Positions 39,350 through 52,267 of a stretch of 64,000 bases of DNA are shown piece by piece. The DNA comes from Agarophyton chilense (taxonomy: Eukaryota > Rhodophyta > Florideophyceae > Gracilariales > Gracilariaceae): positions 186,001 to 250,000 of the forward strand of contig JARGXX010000098.1 of assembly GCA_030374765.1 (NCBI GenBank), read 5' to 3'. The notes beneath the pieces are model-generated. The model was not told the origin of the DNA. It was given only the letters and a program-made list of their open reading frames with translations, and searched no databases. Both the position numbers and the translations under genes were made by a program. The first letter of the stretch is position 1. Every line of letters begins with the position of its first letter.

Positions 39350-42300
39350 TATTCATTGGAACCAAGATATTCATTGACATTTGAGCCTCGATTCAATCCT
39401 ATCTTCGAAGCTCCTCGCCCTCCCTTCCCCCTCGTTCATCTCGTCCACCTCGTCCACCTCTTCCGACGCGTCCGCCGCATCCACCTCTGCCACCCCGTCT
39501 TCTGTTCTCTCGGCGATCACTTGCGCTGTCGCGGCTTAGAGCCGACCGCCAACACGGACCAGAGAGCAAAACATTCTCCATTCGATTCTAGAAATGTCCC
39601 GATCGATCGTTAAGATGTGTAATATGTTTGCCACCAATAAATGATATCACAAAGGGCAAGAGCTGAGATTTCTGAAGACGCGATTTGGCGCTAAAGACAA
39701 ACAGAGATAGTTCGTCTCTTGGGTGACGAAGATTTGATGTTATTAGACGTTGAGGAAATAGCCCTGAGCGGAGTAGGGCCGTCTTTCATACAGAACGGAA
39801 AGCCAAAAGCTTATCAATATCGAGCAAATACGACGGTACTTGCCAGCGATTGCGATTTCTACTCATCGCAATCGCGGCTCGATTGTATTAAATGGAGTGA
39901 ATGGGTACCAGGAAATTGAAGGTGACACAGGGGAAAGGATTGATAAGAGACCCTTCAGGTGGCAGAAAAGAAGCCAGAATACCCCTCTGCTACACGTCAC
40001 CAATAGGAAATCAGTGCAATATCAAAATGGCGATGCAAAGGTCCACCCAGTTGGAAGTATTCACTCATCGTCCCGAAACCTTGTAGCTGCGTATGAAAGT
40101 ATGGTACATGAGAAAAACGATTCCATCAGCTGCGAGGACTATTTTGCCGTTGTTGAAGGGGGAAGTAGTCATGGAAGCTTTGTAGATATTGGATCAGATC
40201 TGTAATCGCTGGCGCTTTTTTCGGAAAGATTTGAAAGCGTATCTTTTGCTGCATCCAATACTCCTCCGATGAGCTCTGTAAATGACGAAAAGAAGGCAAA
40301 GAAAGTCGAATACGAACGGCTGGCTAGTTTGATTTACACAGCCGAGCATTCCAGCATTTCCCAACGCGCAATGGAGGTGCTTATAAAGAAGTCTCCAATT
40401 AGTTCTAGCTTCTCGCAAAGGACGCTGATTGCCTCTGCTGTGCACCAGCCTTTCATTACAAAGTCCTTTTTTCACATGTGCCAAATGTACGACACACGCA
40501 GGTGCTAGGCTCAACAGTGTAAAATCTGTTGGAATGTAGCGAGTGCGGCATCGTCGGAGCGACTCCAAGTTAATCGTTTGTTACGCGCATCAGGAACGGA
40601 TACACTGTTTGCCACAAAAGTCCCGCTAGCTGGGCTCTTCCAACGGTGGCTGAACTACCAGCACGAGCTCGAACCGGTTGGGAAACAACAATTCCACGCG
40701 AAGAGGTTGTACCAAAGACATGGGCGACTTAACTGTATCCTACTTCTACAGATTTTTACAGACCTCTCGTGGCGCCACATCTTCGCGAACAGCGGCGCTT
40801 TCGAGACGCCGCGCCAGGGGTGCAAGGTGCCGCTGTGACAAGATGTGAGCAAGTGAGGTCGTATTGAAACGCCTTGACGATGATGAGAGGTTAACGCGCC
40901 ATTATATACCGTTGTGGTGGCAGTGCTGCGCTACTAAGAGTAAAGTCTAGCCTAGTAAACCACGCGATGTCAGAGCTTCGATTGAGCTTGTGGCATGGCA
41001 TAGATTTTTAAAGCTTTTGGACTTCTCTGCGCTGCGGGCATGTATTCCCATATTAAATCAGATTCAAAGGCTTTGGTAGGAATTGCATCGCGCTGCAGCG
41101 AAAGGCGCTCAATGGTCTTCGCCTTGCAAGTTCACGACGGCCACTCATCAGATCCTGTGTTTTGTAGGTGGCGGAGGCCTGGAGAGGTGACAACAAGAAT
41201 GAAAACGCGGTGCTACAGTTTGAGCAAAGTTTTTCAAAAAGACGAGAGATATATGCACAACAACAGTTCAAAATCTTGAAATGCGACGAAGGAGTTGATG
41301 GAAATTCGAATAGCTCTAATGGGTTTGGCAACAGTTCAAGTTTCAGTAGTTTGAGTTCCTACAGTTCTAGATCGCGGTCTCTTATCTCATCATTTGTTCC
41401 ACAGAGCAATGCCTTCGACATTGAGTCCAACATTGGAAATAAAGAACAAGAGGGTCAGGCTTTGGGCCATAAAGCATTTGCTTCTTCGCTATACGTGTAT
41501 GAGGTTCATATTGACACAAACTTTTTAAAGACTTAGTCCCACTTTCTGACTCCAGCAGTGACTCCAGCAGGGCCACTCGATGATAGCTCTGTTGTGCTGC
41601 GAATTGGAAAAGAAGCAAACAAAATCACAGTCTCCGACGAGGCTGACTGGGAAGACCATCTGGCATGATACAGAGTGGTTTTCTTGCCCCTCGGTTGCAT
41701 AGCATATACGAACGCGTTCGGTACCGGAGCAGCATGTACGGTAAGCAGCCTGGTTATGTAGGTGGCCGGATTGGTTCGGTGGGATTTGTGGTGGTGTGGA
41801 ATGTATAAGGGAGGATGGACTTAAGGGCAGCACAGTATCTACCACATTTCGGGGCGAAGACCAATATGTATTTCACAACGGCAAAGATTTGATGTACGAA
41901 ACTTGATTACTGGATTATTGTTGAAGCTGAACATAGAGACACTTTTCTCATCTATAATCCTCAACCACTTACGTGCTGGGACTTCAAGGTGTGGCAGTGG
42001 TAAACCTTGAACTTCTTTCCTGCCCTTCACCGCCACCTCTTCTGTTATATCCCTTGCATCCGGGATCCTTGTCCAATCCGTACTTATTATTGACTTCCTC
42101 GCGTGTCAGCGTACCGAAAGATTGAGGACTTGTGACCAGACGTACAAAGGACTACCCAGTTTGAATACATATTGGATGAAAGACGCGAAACAAAGCCTTC
42201 AGGGGTCTCGATCGTTCACTCAAATTCAGCGGTATCTCCTTCCACAAAACTGGAATCCCACAACTCAATCGTGATATTTCTCTTGCATCCTACGTATTTG

Positions 42301-42689
42301 AAATACGCCAAGTGATAATTCCAGATAGAGACGACGAATCGTCTTCTTTAATCAGCGTACCCTCCTCATCATCATCACCCAAATATTCTTCATCACTGCT
42401 CTCCGAGTCGGCATCTGAGCTCAGATGTTCGATAGTTACTAAACCTAACCAGTAAATCCGACTCCTCGTAACGTTTGAAAGTTGAGTCTGGGTTTCAGAC
42501 AGGAAAACATGCGTTGATCCAGTTCTAGATATACCCTCTTTCATCACGTCTTCGACCACAGACTCGAAATCTATGCTCTTTCCAATCCTTACAAAATCAG
42601 GGTAGCACTCGCTGCCGCGCCTAACAGGTCTTCCCGGGACTGCGTGGCGGTGAGCCCATCCAATGGTGTCAAAACTAAACGATTTCTGA
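39350..42689. other. gene-poor stretch with short unassigned ORFs
   Basis: Several short ORFs occur: 39719-39919 and 39840-40205 (plus, overlapping, possibly one broken gene), 40269-40508, 41168-41536 (plus, Ser-rich) and 42290-42559 (minus, acidic). None shows a domain, and several overlap ORFs on the other strand. I see no repeats or RNA genes. The 5' LTR expected for the gypsy remnant that starts near 42690 was not found here. Confidence 0.35.
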
Positions 42690-44697
42690 GCAATGCGGTG
42701 AGCAGCAGTACTGTTGCCCCGGGTATGTTTTATCCATGCCCAAAACCAAAGCTTGCGTCATCTACCGAAGCAGGAGCTCGAATGTACCGACAGGCAATCA
42801 ACTGATCTCGCTTTGGGACTGATGGACGAGATCTCTCGGATGTCTCTGTACCCGTGAACTTGGCGATAGCGCCTCCAACGGAGCCACCTATGACCCCTGC
42901 TGAACCTAGTGCTCAACAGGCCACGACTTCTATTTAGGAAGATTATTTTAGCGCTGAGGTGCTTCGTCTCAGATCTCAGTCAATTGCCTACGGTGTAAAG
43001 ATCATTGGATGAGAATCGCAAACAACGGTCATTACTTAAGACGCTGAGCACATTCGTAGGGAGCAAGTTTCACTCGCACGTCGAGGAGAGAAGGAACAAA
43101 TGTCTGTGATTTTTAAAACTTTGAAAGAGGACCAAACCCAATTGATGGAAAGGCACAGTAATGATCCGGAGGCTTTACTGGTCCTGACCGGTGACTTGGA
43201 GGAAGTCTTCAATCGAGTTTACTCTCGTTTGGAACGCCCCAAGGCATTGGTGGATGCGTAAACTGCTGGTACCCCAGTCGTCATAGAGGAGGATGAAACC
43301 CCTTTGAGGGAAGATCTCTCGAAGAAATCGAAAACTAAATCTTAGAGACGCAAGAAAAGACGGTACAAACCGGAAACCAGCGATAATTCGTCAGATTCGG
43401 AGGATGAGGACTCCAGTTCTGACGATTTTGATTCGTAAGGTACGTCTGATAGCGACTCCTGTAATGATGATCATCGTAGCTCCCAATCAAGGAAGGGGAA
43501 CGAGTCTTCTTGGTTATTAAGGAAAAAAGGCTCCAAGTACAAGCGGCCCAAGCCCCTTCCTTGTACGAATCCATTATATTGGAAGGCCCTGAACTATAGG
43601 TATTACCGTCTACAGAACAGAAGAAAAGAACCGATCCAGTCTCGAAACAGCTAAAGTTATGGACCACATCAAATGGCTAAGGTTTGAACTAAATGATGTA
43701 GTCTTCGATGGCAAACCCCCCATTCTCGTCATCGAGTTCCTTACCCGTTTCGTTTACAAGGCGGATACCCTCGCAATGAGTGATCCTGAAGGTTGGGTTT
43801 TCGTGCTCTACTTCTTGGTACGTTTTACGTTAGAGCAATGTCATTCCGTTTGCAGATCCCTAACAGCCACCGACGGATGTGTAACCTCCTGTCCAGGAGA
43901 AGTACTCTACTTACTGTGAAGCTATGCGACTTCCAACACAATCCGACAGGCTATCCTAGATCTTCGTGATGTGACCCAGAAACCTGGTGAAAGAGAAGCA
44001 GGATATAGCTTGAGGCTTAACAAAGCCGTCACTCGCTGTGAAAACGTTCATTCAACGGAAAACAAGGTTTCATTTTTCATTGATCGGCTAGATCCCAATA
44101 TCAAGTCTTGAGTAGCTCGACTTCGAGAGAAGAATGCTAGAACCTTCTTTCTGGAGTTGGTTGAGTTTGCGTAAGCTGAAGGTGATGCGGTGAGATATCG
44201 CGGTTGTTATGCATCACACCACGAAACTTGGTTCATCCAAGGCAGAGAAGCGACGCAAACAAACCGCGAAATCCGCTCCCAATGTGTTACATCTGTAATC
44301 TCCTGTGTACTCACGAGAGTCCTCGTTCAGTAGGTATGATGACCAATCGTGGCACGATGCTATCTACTTCATAGATTATCGGCAGTCATCAGTGCCCACA
44401 TGCAAGTTACCTCATTCGGAGTCACAGGATGAAAAAGCCGTAATGGCTACAGAGGGCAGACGCCCAGTATATCGTGCATATAGATTTCCTCCAGAGGGAG
44501 GGTTCAGGAATGAAAAACACGGACGGGTGGACACTCCGGTTGCATACCGATCCCAGCCGACGACAGAAACACGCCGAGAAGCGTTAATATGCTCCCTGTG
44601 TTACGGTCGTCATCATCAGTCGGCAGAATTCCCACTTCCTGCTAAGGATTTAATGCGATTTCTCACAAATTATGAAGCCCTCTCGGAGGAAGAATGA
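42690..44697 (+). pseudogene. gypsy gag remnant
   Basis: Its start matches the gag at 63573: GACGAGATCTCTCGGATGT at about 42829 is shared. The capsid part (43659-43919: ILVIEFLTRFVYKADTLAMS) matches the intact gag at 14390-16501. The zinc knuckle is ICSLCYGRHHQSAEF, with the first Cys present but the last replaced by Phe. Numerous stops and frameshifts interrupt it. Confidence 0.85.
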
Positions 44698-45089
44698 AAC
44701 CGAGTGCCGGCCAGTAATTACTGGAGGGTAAAGGCATGGCTTAGCTACAGACCCAGACGTCAATCTGGAGTCCCAGTGGTTCAGAACCCCGAAGAAGCAC
44801 AGTCAAACAAGCCATTTGAGAGCAATGCTCGTACAGCGAAGGAAACGAATCAGTCGTAAAAGTAAGTGAGGGAACCCCAAGGGGGTCGTTCCTAGGCCGC
44901 ACTGTAGTACCAATCAGGCAGAACTCGCTTCCCTGTTCCCACTCTTGGAGTTCCAAGATCTTGGTAAGGACTCACCACATTCCGTCGAGTGGATTGAAAC
45001 CGTCCGTTTGAAAGCGAGTACAATTTGACGGTCAACTAAAACGCCCATGGCGACGCTACGTTTAACCGTCGAAACGAAACAACTTCATT

Positions 45090-46950
45090 ATGATAATGCA
45101 GAAGAGAAACTATAACGTTTACGCTGACACTGGCTCGGATTGAAGTTTAGCAACCCGCCGCTTTAGCGTTCTGAACAATGGGGCAGAAACGAACTTTATT
45201 CGGATCTCGGAACTATCAGCAGCAGATATGGAATATATCCGCTACGGTCTGCTGCCGGATATCCGGGATGCTCACAGGATTGCAATGCGAACACTTGGAA
45301 CATTGAGGCTGCTCGTTCAGCTCGGAGACTTTTTAGTGATAGTGAGGTTTATTGTCTGCCAGTTTCTGGCTGTACCAGTTGTTCTAGGATGTGAGTATTG
45401 CGATAAGTTCGTTAAATGAATCTGCCCCCGGGGACGACTAGTCGAGCTGGACGATGGCTCAACGGTTTCAATAGGGCGAAGACTACAACAGAGAGTCCCT
45501 ACAGTAACTCCAGTTGTGCCTTCATTGGAATACAAGTTGGCTCGTGGTCGTACATCACCGAAGATTCGCGTGTCGAAGCCTACATTATTGAAGGCTCAAT
45601 CCCAACCCTGGGTACAAATCCTAACAGAACGACACGATCCCGTGATAATACAGCCCATTATCGCTAGGTACGAGCATCAAGGCTTATTCGAAGCAAATTT
45701 GAATTATCCAAGTTGAACCGTCTAAGCCTTTCTGGATACTTGTCAGTAACTTTACCGATAACGATTATAGTTTGAAGAAGAATCAGATTGGTGTAGCTGC
45801 TCTGCTGCACCTCACAACAGTGGTTTCGACACATGTTTCTACTGTAGATGTGCTAGGGCTCACGGGAGTTTCCAAAGAATCAGAGAATGTTCTGGAGGGT
45901 CCTAGAGAACAGTCGCAAACGACAGAAGAACGAAAATACCCAGATCAGCTGGTAGAGGAGCTCACTCTCTTTCACGCTCCCGCGAAATACAAGGAAAAAC
46001 CCAAAGAAATGTTGAAAAAGTATTCCTCTTTGTGGAGTGGAAAACTAGGATAGATCTCCCCCACAAAAAAAAACATTGATGTTATTTCGGGATCTCGTCC
46101 AATTTGCCAGCCACGATACAGAGCAGGCCCAAGAACTCATCAGATCGAGGAAGACTCTGTAGCCGAGATGTTGGAAGCAGCTCTCATCTAAGTGTCTCAA
46201 TCGACCTCGGCCTCACCAATGGTGTTAGTACCGAAACTTGACGGTTCCTCAAGGTTTTTTATTGACTATATAAAACCGAATGCAGTAACAGTAAGAGATA
46301 AATACCCGCTGCCTCGCATGGAAGAGGGAATATACAGCCTAGGCGAAGCAAACTTGTTTACCACGCTTGACGCCAACACTGGTTATTGGCAGGTTCCTGT
46401 AGCCGAAAACGACCAGAATAAGACTACATTCGTATGCAACTCTGGATTTTACCGTTTAAAGTGCATTTCAGTTGAACTAACCAATGCCCTAGCGACTTTC
46501 CAGCGCGCTCTGGATATATTACTCTCCAATTATAAATGAAAGACATGTCTAGTCTACTTGGGGGACATCATAATCTTCTCAAAGAACATAGAGACCCATT
46601 TGCAACATTTGGAGGAGATTCCCAAAGCGCTGCAGACAGCCGGTTAAACCTTGAAGTTCAAGATTTGTGAATGGTTCGCGAGTACGGTGAAGTAATGGGC
46701 ACACATAATTAAGCGCAGTCAGCGCTCAGTGCATGAAGCTCAAACGGCGGCTATCCAAAAAGCTCGACCGTTCTCTACACAGACCCAAATGGGATTCTTT
46801 CTTGCATTATTCAACTTCTATCGACGATTCATAACCTGCTGCTGGCACGTTGCAGCTCCACTAAACGCATCGTTGCGTATAGGACAACCTGTTCGGCTCA
46901 AAGAACTCAGAGCGGCCAAACAAAATGCCCTCGAGACTGACGCTGTGAGT
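45090..46950 (+). pseudogene. gypsy pol 5' half (protease and RT)
   Basis: It starts like the intact element (MQKRNYNVYAD against MAKRNYKVYAD). The protease site is LNNGAETNF in place of LDTGAGPNF. RT runs from about 46190, with ANLFTTLDANTGYWQVPV, and the catalytic box is YLGD in place of YLDD (about 46555). The match ends near 46950 at the start of RNase H, where foreign sequence begins. Stops near 45145, 45417, 45714, 46190 and 46538 confirm decay. Confidence 0.9.
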
Positions 46951-48606
46951 TATCGCTCGTTGTGTACGTAGGATTTTCTGTGAGATGTACTATGAAGGGC
47001 AACTTTGGATCAGGACAAGATCGCCTCCTCCGCTGAGGGCTTTCTCTCCCCTCTCTGCGTCGTTCTGGTTTACTCTTTAGGACTCTACCTTTCAGTCTGC
47101 CTTGTGTCCTTTCCATCGTACACAATCTCTGAAGCTGACAATGTCCTTGCACTCACGGCGGAGTACGCGTTCAATAGGGTTCTGTGTAGATACAAGCGAC
47201 GTTGCAGCATCGATACCCTTTCATTGCTTTTATTGCATCTGGACTGCAATCTACTATCCAATTGTACGTCTCATACCATTGTCTCACATACCCCCCAGTT
47301 TCATGACGTGATGGTAAAGCAACTTTGTATCAAACAGCTTTCGTCCATGTCTTGATTTTCAATGCGAATGAACAATGTGAAGGGAGCTGTCACATCCCTG
47401 TGACGGCGACCTGGTTCAGTAATCTGTGGGAAATGGGGTTATGTTTTTTCAAAGTGTTTGCAACATTAACGTTTCCATGAACCCACCTTAATACATTCAG
47501 CTCTTTGGATTCAAATGAATCACGGAGACGTTGCACAGTTTGACGTAAGCGGTATTCTTTCCCCTCATGTAGTGTCGTTATCTTGTCAAGCAATCCTTTC
47601 GAATCGACATTGAGCACATGGTTTAATTCGTCAGCAGTAGAAACAGATTTCAAAACACACTTAAGGTTGTACCCTCGATCATCAGCGTCCGTGTATGCCA
47701 GAATTTTGGCGCCATAGGAATAGTACGACACTCTTCTCTGCTTCAAGCTTGCCCAGTCAATAAGATGGTACGTTCTAGCATCTCCGTCATCAGTTCTGTA
47801 TCTAATACCAGTGATGAGTCCCGTTTGTCCATACTGTTGACTTGAAGAGGCATTGAACGCTGCATCCGAAAATGTGACTACTTCAGCTGCTTGTAAGGTG
47901 CCATAAGTTCGTCTGAATGATATGATTGGCGTCATTCTTCTTAGTTCATTCAAAACCTTATTTGCATCAATGAGATCTTTCACAGAAAGGTAAGGGATTC
48001 TTTGTTGCATGAAAGATCCGACATATGCTGCATGAGGCAAAGCGCCGCTACCAAGCGATATCATTCCTCCCGCCATCTTCCGCTATGATTTTCTTTCACC
48101 TCCGTTTGCCTTTTCAAGCTGCATAGCTCGTCGAGGTTTGCTGACATTCAGTGGCTTAACAGCTTTAGAATATTCCTTCATAGATAACACTATGTCAAAG
48201 TTCTCATTCTGCCTGATTGTGCACCCGTTGAACTTAATTTCGTCGTCGATAATAGTCTTGCTTACCTTGAACCTACGACCAATATCGTCTGCAAACTGAT
48301 GCATTTCGTCTAGCGATTCAGTCATGAGAAGGTCATCCGTAAGCTTGGCGAGCAGGAATTTATGTCGCCTTCTTTGCTTCTCCGAATGAATAACTGACTG
48401 ACACCAAATACCCTTTAGATCTCCGCACTGCCCAATAGCCACCCTTCTATTACTTGTGCCCATGGTCTGCCTGCTTCCCTGATTCAATATGGTAGCGTCA
48501 CAAGTATCGCTCAATGTGTACGTAGGATAGTCTGTGAGATGGACTATGAAGGGCAACTTTGAATCAGGACAAGATCGCCTGCTCCACTGAGGGCTTGCTC
48601 TCTACG
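46951..48606 (-). mobile_element. truncated Ty1/copia element flanked by 95-bp LTR remnants
   Basis: About 95 bp are repeated directly at 46951-47045 and 48509-48606 (shared core GTGTACGTAGGAT to GGGCAACTTTG). On the minus strand the copia pol remnant ends near 47390. A G-rich tract (CTGGGGGG, 47290-47299) follows, then TGTGAGACAATGG (from 47288), which fits a polypurine tract and LTR start. The direct repeats are then best read as the shared 3' part of two LTRs, the 5' one truncated at 48606. Confidence 0.55.
47390..48556 (-). pseudogene. copia RT-RNase H remnant
   Basis: One frame, broken by a single TAG (48080-48082), contains LLAKLTDDLLMT (RT catalytic box region), DEMHQFADDIGRRFKV and, after the stop, the copia RNase H pattern: TFSDAAFNASSSQQYGQTG, IDWASLKQRRVSYYSYGAK, VDSKGLLDKITTLHEG and LNVLRWVHGNVNVANTL. 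RT is missing its N-terminal half. It belongs to a copia lineage different from the one at 3373-5046. Confidence 0.8.
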
Positions 48607-50240
48607 GGCAGGACAAAGGGACCTTCACCGAAGGATTCTCCATCGGACATACCAGCTGGAACCAACGGCGTGGCTTCCACCCCAGGCTCGAAGCGTAGGG
48701 GATCGAAACCAACGGCCTTCGTGAAATATTCAGGCACATGAAGCCTCGGAATTTCCGATGGTTGATTCCTCAAAGGCTTGGTGGGATAAGCACAAGCGTC
48801 GTCCCGACCCTGCGGATGTAGCGGAATCAGCGTGAGCGAGTCGGTATCGTGGTCATACCAAAGGGACCCGGAAGTATTGCCCCACTCGACCTGTAGGACA
48901 TGATCCGAAAGCGCCTCGGCCTCCTCGACGTCGAACTGAGTCCCACGGATGATAATGCGAGTGCCCAGGTTCCTTAGGGAACGGATCATGATGTCCGGGA
49001 GCGGGATTTTACGACCTCGAGAACAGGATATGTTCCCGTCCTACCATACCCCTTAATCATTCGAACGGAAATTGACACGGACTCCTTACTTCATAGTACC
49101 CAAGAAGGCCATAAAAGACATCAACTGAACTCAAAGAAGAGTACCAGCCAAGACAACCAAGACCTTCGGTCATTGTCGTCACCCATGAGCTGGGACGAAT
49201 GATACGCTACCACGGACGGCGTAGGGACCAAAAGGAGCGGCGAGACACGCCAGTACGTGGCTCAGTTTTTCTCATCTACGCGGGGCAGTGAAAGATATAA
49301 CGGAGGACGTTTGTCTGCGCTCATGAAGTGGAACTCCACCTGGTGCCAACAAAAGAAGAACTACATGGACTGATGTAAACGACCATCGGGCTCGTTCATC
49401 TCGTTCCAATAGACCCCATTGGAGATCCAAAACAGGCAGTCATACGGCGAACGGAAACACGTGAGCGCTAAGAGGTTGTGACCTCACATGCCGTGAGATG
49501 AATTCCGTGCATAGGTCCGAAAGGAGTATGTTCACCCTGAACTGGTACCCGGTTTCTCCCTCCGAGCGGACGTACGGCATGTCCGCTTGGATGAGGATGC
49601 AATAGTGCGTTTCCGAGCGCGGATCCACAGGACAATGCAAGCACCAGCTATACCACGAGACGCTGAGCGCGTTTTTACTGCCCCTCCGGAAATCGGATAT
49701 CTTGGCAAACCATCGGTCGTCGATATACATATGACAGAACCGCTGGTATTCTTCCACAGAGGACGGAAAATTTTCATTGCGCACCGCCCGCGGATTCCGT
49801 CCGATTGTATGGTCATAGCGGTCCACGGGGCATTCATAGGCCACTTGGTATCCAGAGGAGCTCCCCGCTTGGTTGTTCGAAACCATGGTACCGCTGCCGA
49901 CAGGTTGGTCCGCCGGGAAATTTATAGGAAAACCGACGGAAACGACGAATTCCGGGGTGAGAATAGCGTATCCGACGGGCTTATAAGGTCAGTTCGGCAA
50001 CGCGCGCGACCGATGGAAAAGTACCACGATGAAAAGAGTAGACGACGGAATTGACCTAAGCGGAATGAAAGGCGTAAACAACGGTGCTCGAAACGTGGAG
50101 GGTCGCCAAAGGAAGAGCGGAGACTAAGGAAGGCCTCAATGACCATCAGAGTAGAAGGAGCCAATGGACCATCTCGTAAACACGACACTGGCAATGCGCC
50201 GGCTATGCAACTATGGCCAGCGACCACGGCGCGCATGAGT
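48607..50240 (-). pseudogene. third, most decayed copy of the antisense accessory gene
   Basis: On the minus strand three blocks align with the accessory genes at 6999-8774 and 52268-53955. They are: YIDDRWFAKISDF to QFRVNILLSDL (about 49750-49540); a stretch with VVAYHSSQLMGDD (about 49225-49185), matching the TYVGSSFLNDP block; and an end block with LWYDHDTDSLTLI and VPEYFTKAVGFD (about 48870-48680). Several frameshifts and stops separate them. The gene start lies near 50240, and a polypurine-like tract and LTR-like start follow at 50422-50435, the same layout as in the intact element. The 3' end runs into the copia LTR remnant. Confidence 0.6.
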
Positions 50241-50434
50241 TTCAGTCCTTCGGCAAATTAATTGCCACCCTGGCTCCAATGGTCAGCTCACGCTGCCTCG
50301 TACCCCCACAGGTGACGACGCGACGTCCCGTCGTGCCCAATGGTACTGGAAGCAACTAAGTGCTCACCACCCCTTGGTCAATCATGAAGCCATCTGGACT
50401 TCGCCGTGACGGCCGAGTCTTAAGGAGGGAGAAG

Positions 50435-50640
50435 TGTGAAGAAGCAACGTTAACGGTTAAGCCATTGGTATTTACTTGGCTCGAGTGACGCTTCTCCCTT
50501 TAGGTAAGGTAGGCACCGTTAGAATACAAAATTACCCTCTTAGATACAATAGTTCCACCAATTGGTCTTCAAGCCATCGTTTACTTAGCTCCAACCTGTA
50601 GGAATACGCAGTAAACTCCAGCCCATTGCACCAAGTATCC
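50435..50640 (+). repeat. LTR-like sequence of a third gypsy-type element
   Basis: It begins TGTGAAGAAGCAACGTTAAC directly after the purine run AAGGAGGGAGAAG (50422-50434). The start resembles the LTR start of the intact element (TGAAGAGCAACGTC). The right boundary is uncertain. No partner LTR was found. Confidence 0.45.
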
Positions 50641-50710
50641 TGGGAGTGCCGCCGTCAGGGATTCGAACCTTAGGACCCGCTCTACCAAACTACCTCAGGT
50701 GGAGACCAGT
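50641..50710 (-). other. degenerate tRNA-like sequence
   Basis: On the minus strand GGTTCGAATCC (50659-50669) is a perfect B-box/T-arm, and TTTGGTAGAGCG upstream resembles a D-arm. The anticodon arm and acceptor pairing are missing, so it cannot be a functional tRNA. A tRNA relic or the head of a tRNA-derived SINE are the options. Confidence 0.35.
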
Positions 50711-50745
50711 ACGCTGACCCACCAGTTTTTGCGTTACACTTACCT

Positions 50746-52070
50746 ATGAGGTTGGATGAAGTTGACGAAGACAAGCCGATACCGGCGAAGAACCATCTGA
50801 AACGGAGAGACGACCTCAAGCCAAGAATAGAGCAAGCGGCTCGGGAGTTGGAAAAACCGCAAGCTCATTACAAACGTAACTCGGACACCTGTCGGCGAAG
50901 ACAAGTGTCAGATCTCGAGATAGGAGGATACGCTTTTGTTTGCGTGGAACGACCTGAAAAGCAGGATTGACCGCGTCAAAAATTGTCGCCAGTAGAATCC
51001 GAACCCTTCCCGGTAATAGACGTTACAGAAATTACTGTGGTCTTGAAGACAAAAGAAGAATTAGAACGGTTTTCGCGCGATCGCTTTGAAACAGCACCAG
51101 AACCGGACATGGAAGTCCAAGAAGCTGGAAGAGGAAGCGCCGCACCGCATAATGACCGGGAGCTACTCGTGGACTCACAAAACGGCCCGTTTTCTGTGGC
51201 AGACGTCGTTGAAATGGTCCCTGGTCTCCCACCGAGCGCAGGCACGATAGCCAATGACGGCATTACTCCAAAAAATCGGGACATTCCCCTTTGCAAGAGC
51301 CAGCGCTCTATAGTACTCGAGGGCACGACGGATATTTTTAATTTTGGCCCGTTGAGATCCGGTCCTGAAGCGACTACAAACGCGCCGTAAACCGTTCAGT
51401 GCTAACTGCCAAGCCGGAAACCACTCCCTGAACCATTGCGCTTGTCAACCAACAGTGGCGATGAAGGCCAAGAGTAGGATACAAATGATTTATTGTTGGA
51501 TAGATCTCCCCTCGAACCTTCGGTAAAGGAGGCCCGTGTGGCTGAGAACCGTAAGATAGGCCGAAGGATCACGGAACGTGGAAAAAACCGGTAACCGAAG
51601 ACCTTAAGAGTATGGAATCAGAAGCCGAAAGCGGCACTGCAATTGCAGAACAGCGCTTCGAGCTCTTCTAGCAGACTGTTCAGAGTAGTATTGAAAAATC
51701 AGGAAGTTCCCAAGTACTCACATGGGAGGTTCAAAGAAACGACAATCTTGAACCATCCAGCATGGAACTCTCTCGATCTAGTATCAGGCGTTACAAGCCG
51801 GTGGACCTGAGTCTCGCCCTATTCGCCGATGCGTTGGAAAAGGCCAAGGAGTACTTCATGGATCACATTATAGATTACGGCGAGGGGGATGAATCACACA
51901 AATTACTGTATCGCGTCAGTTGGTACGGTTTTCCTCTGGAAGCGGATACTGGGGAGCCTATTAAGCATATTCCGAGTTGGAAGGTCGTTCGTTATCATCG
52001 CCGCATTCGACAGTCACTCGCTTTGGAGACTGACACTGCAATAATGCGTTTCTTGGACTCGCTATCGTGA
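50746..52070 (+). pseudogene. gypsy pol 3' end with chromodomain
   Basis: The sequence resumes at the integrase C-terminus: LEKPQAHYKRNSD and IGGYAFVCVERPEKQD match MERAQAAYKRDFD and PGTYVFVRREYYN of the intact pol. The GPY-like module follows (KLSPVESEPFPVIDV), then an eroded linker and a chromodomain (51850-52000: YFMDHIIDYGEGDE to VSWYGFPLEADTGEPIKHI). The integrase DDE core is lost with the foreign insertion. Confidence 0.85.
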
Positions 52071-52267
52071 AATCACTTGTAACTCAGTTCCACTTTAGGG
52101 GAAGTGAGGACTATGAAGAAAGAATATGAAGATCAGAACACTCCAGGCAAGAAGAAGAAGCATTTGATTTATGAAAATTTGAAGTCATGGAGGCAGAATT
52201 GACAGTATTACGAGGTCACCTCAAGGATGTTCAGGAGATCTAGAAAATATCGATTCTAACAAGAGTG

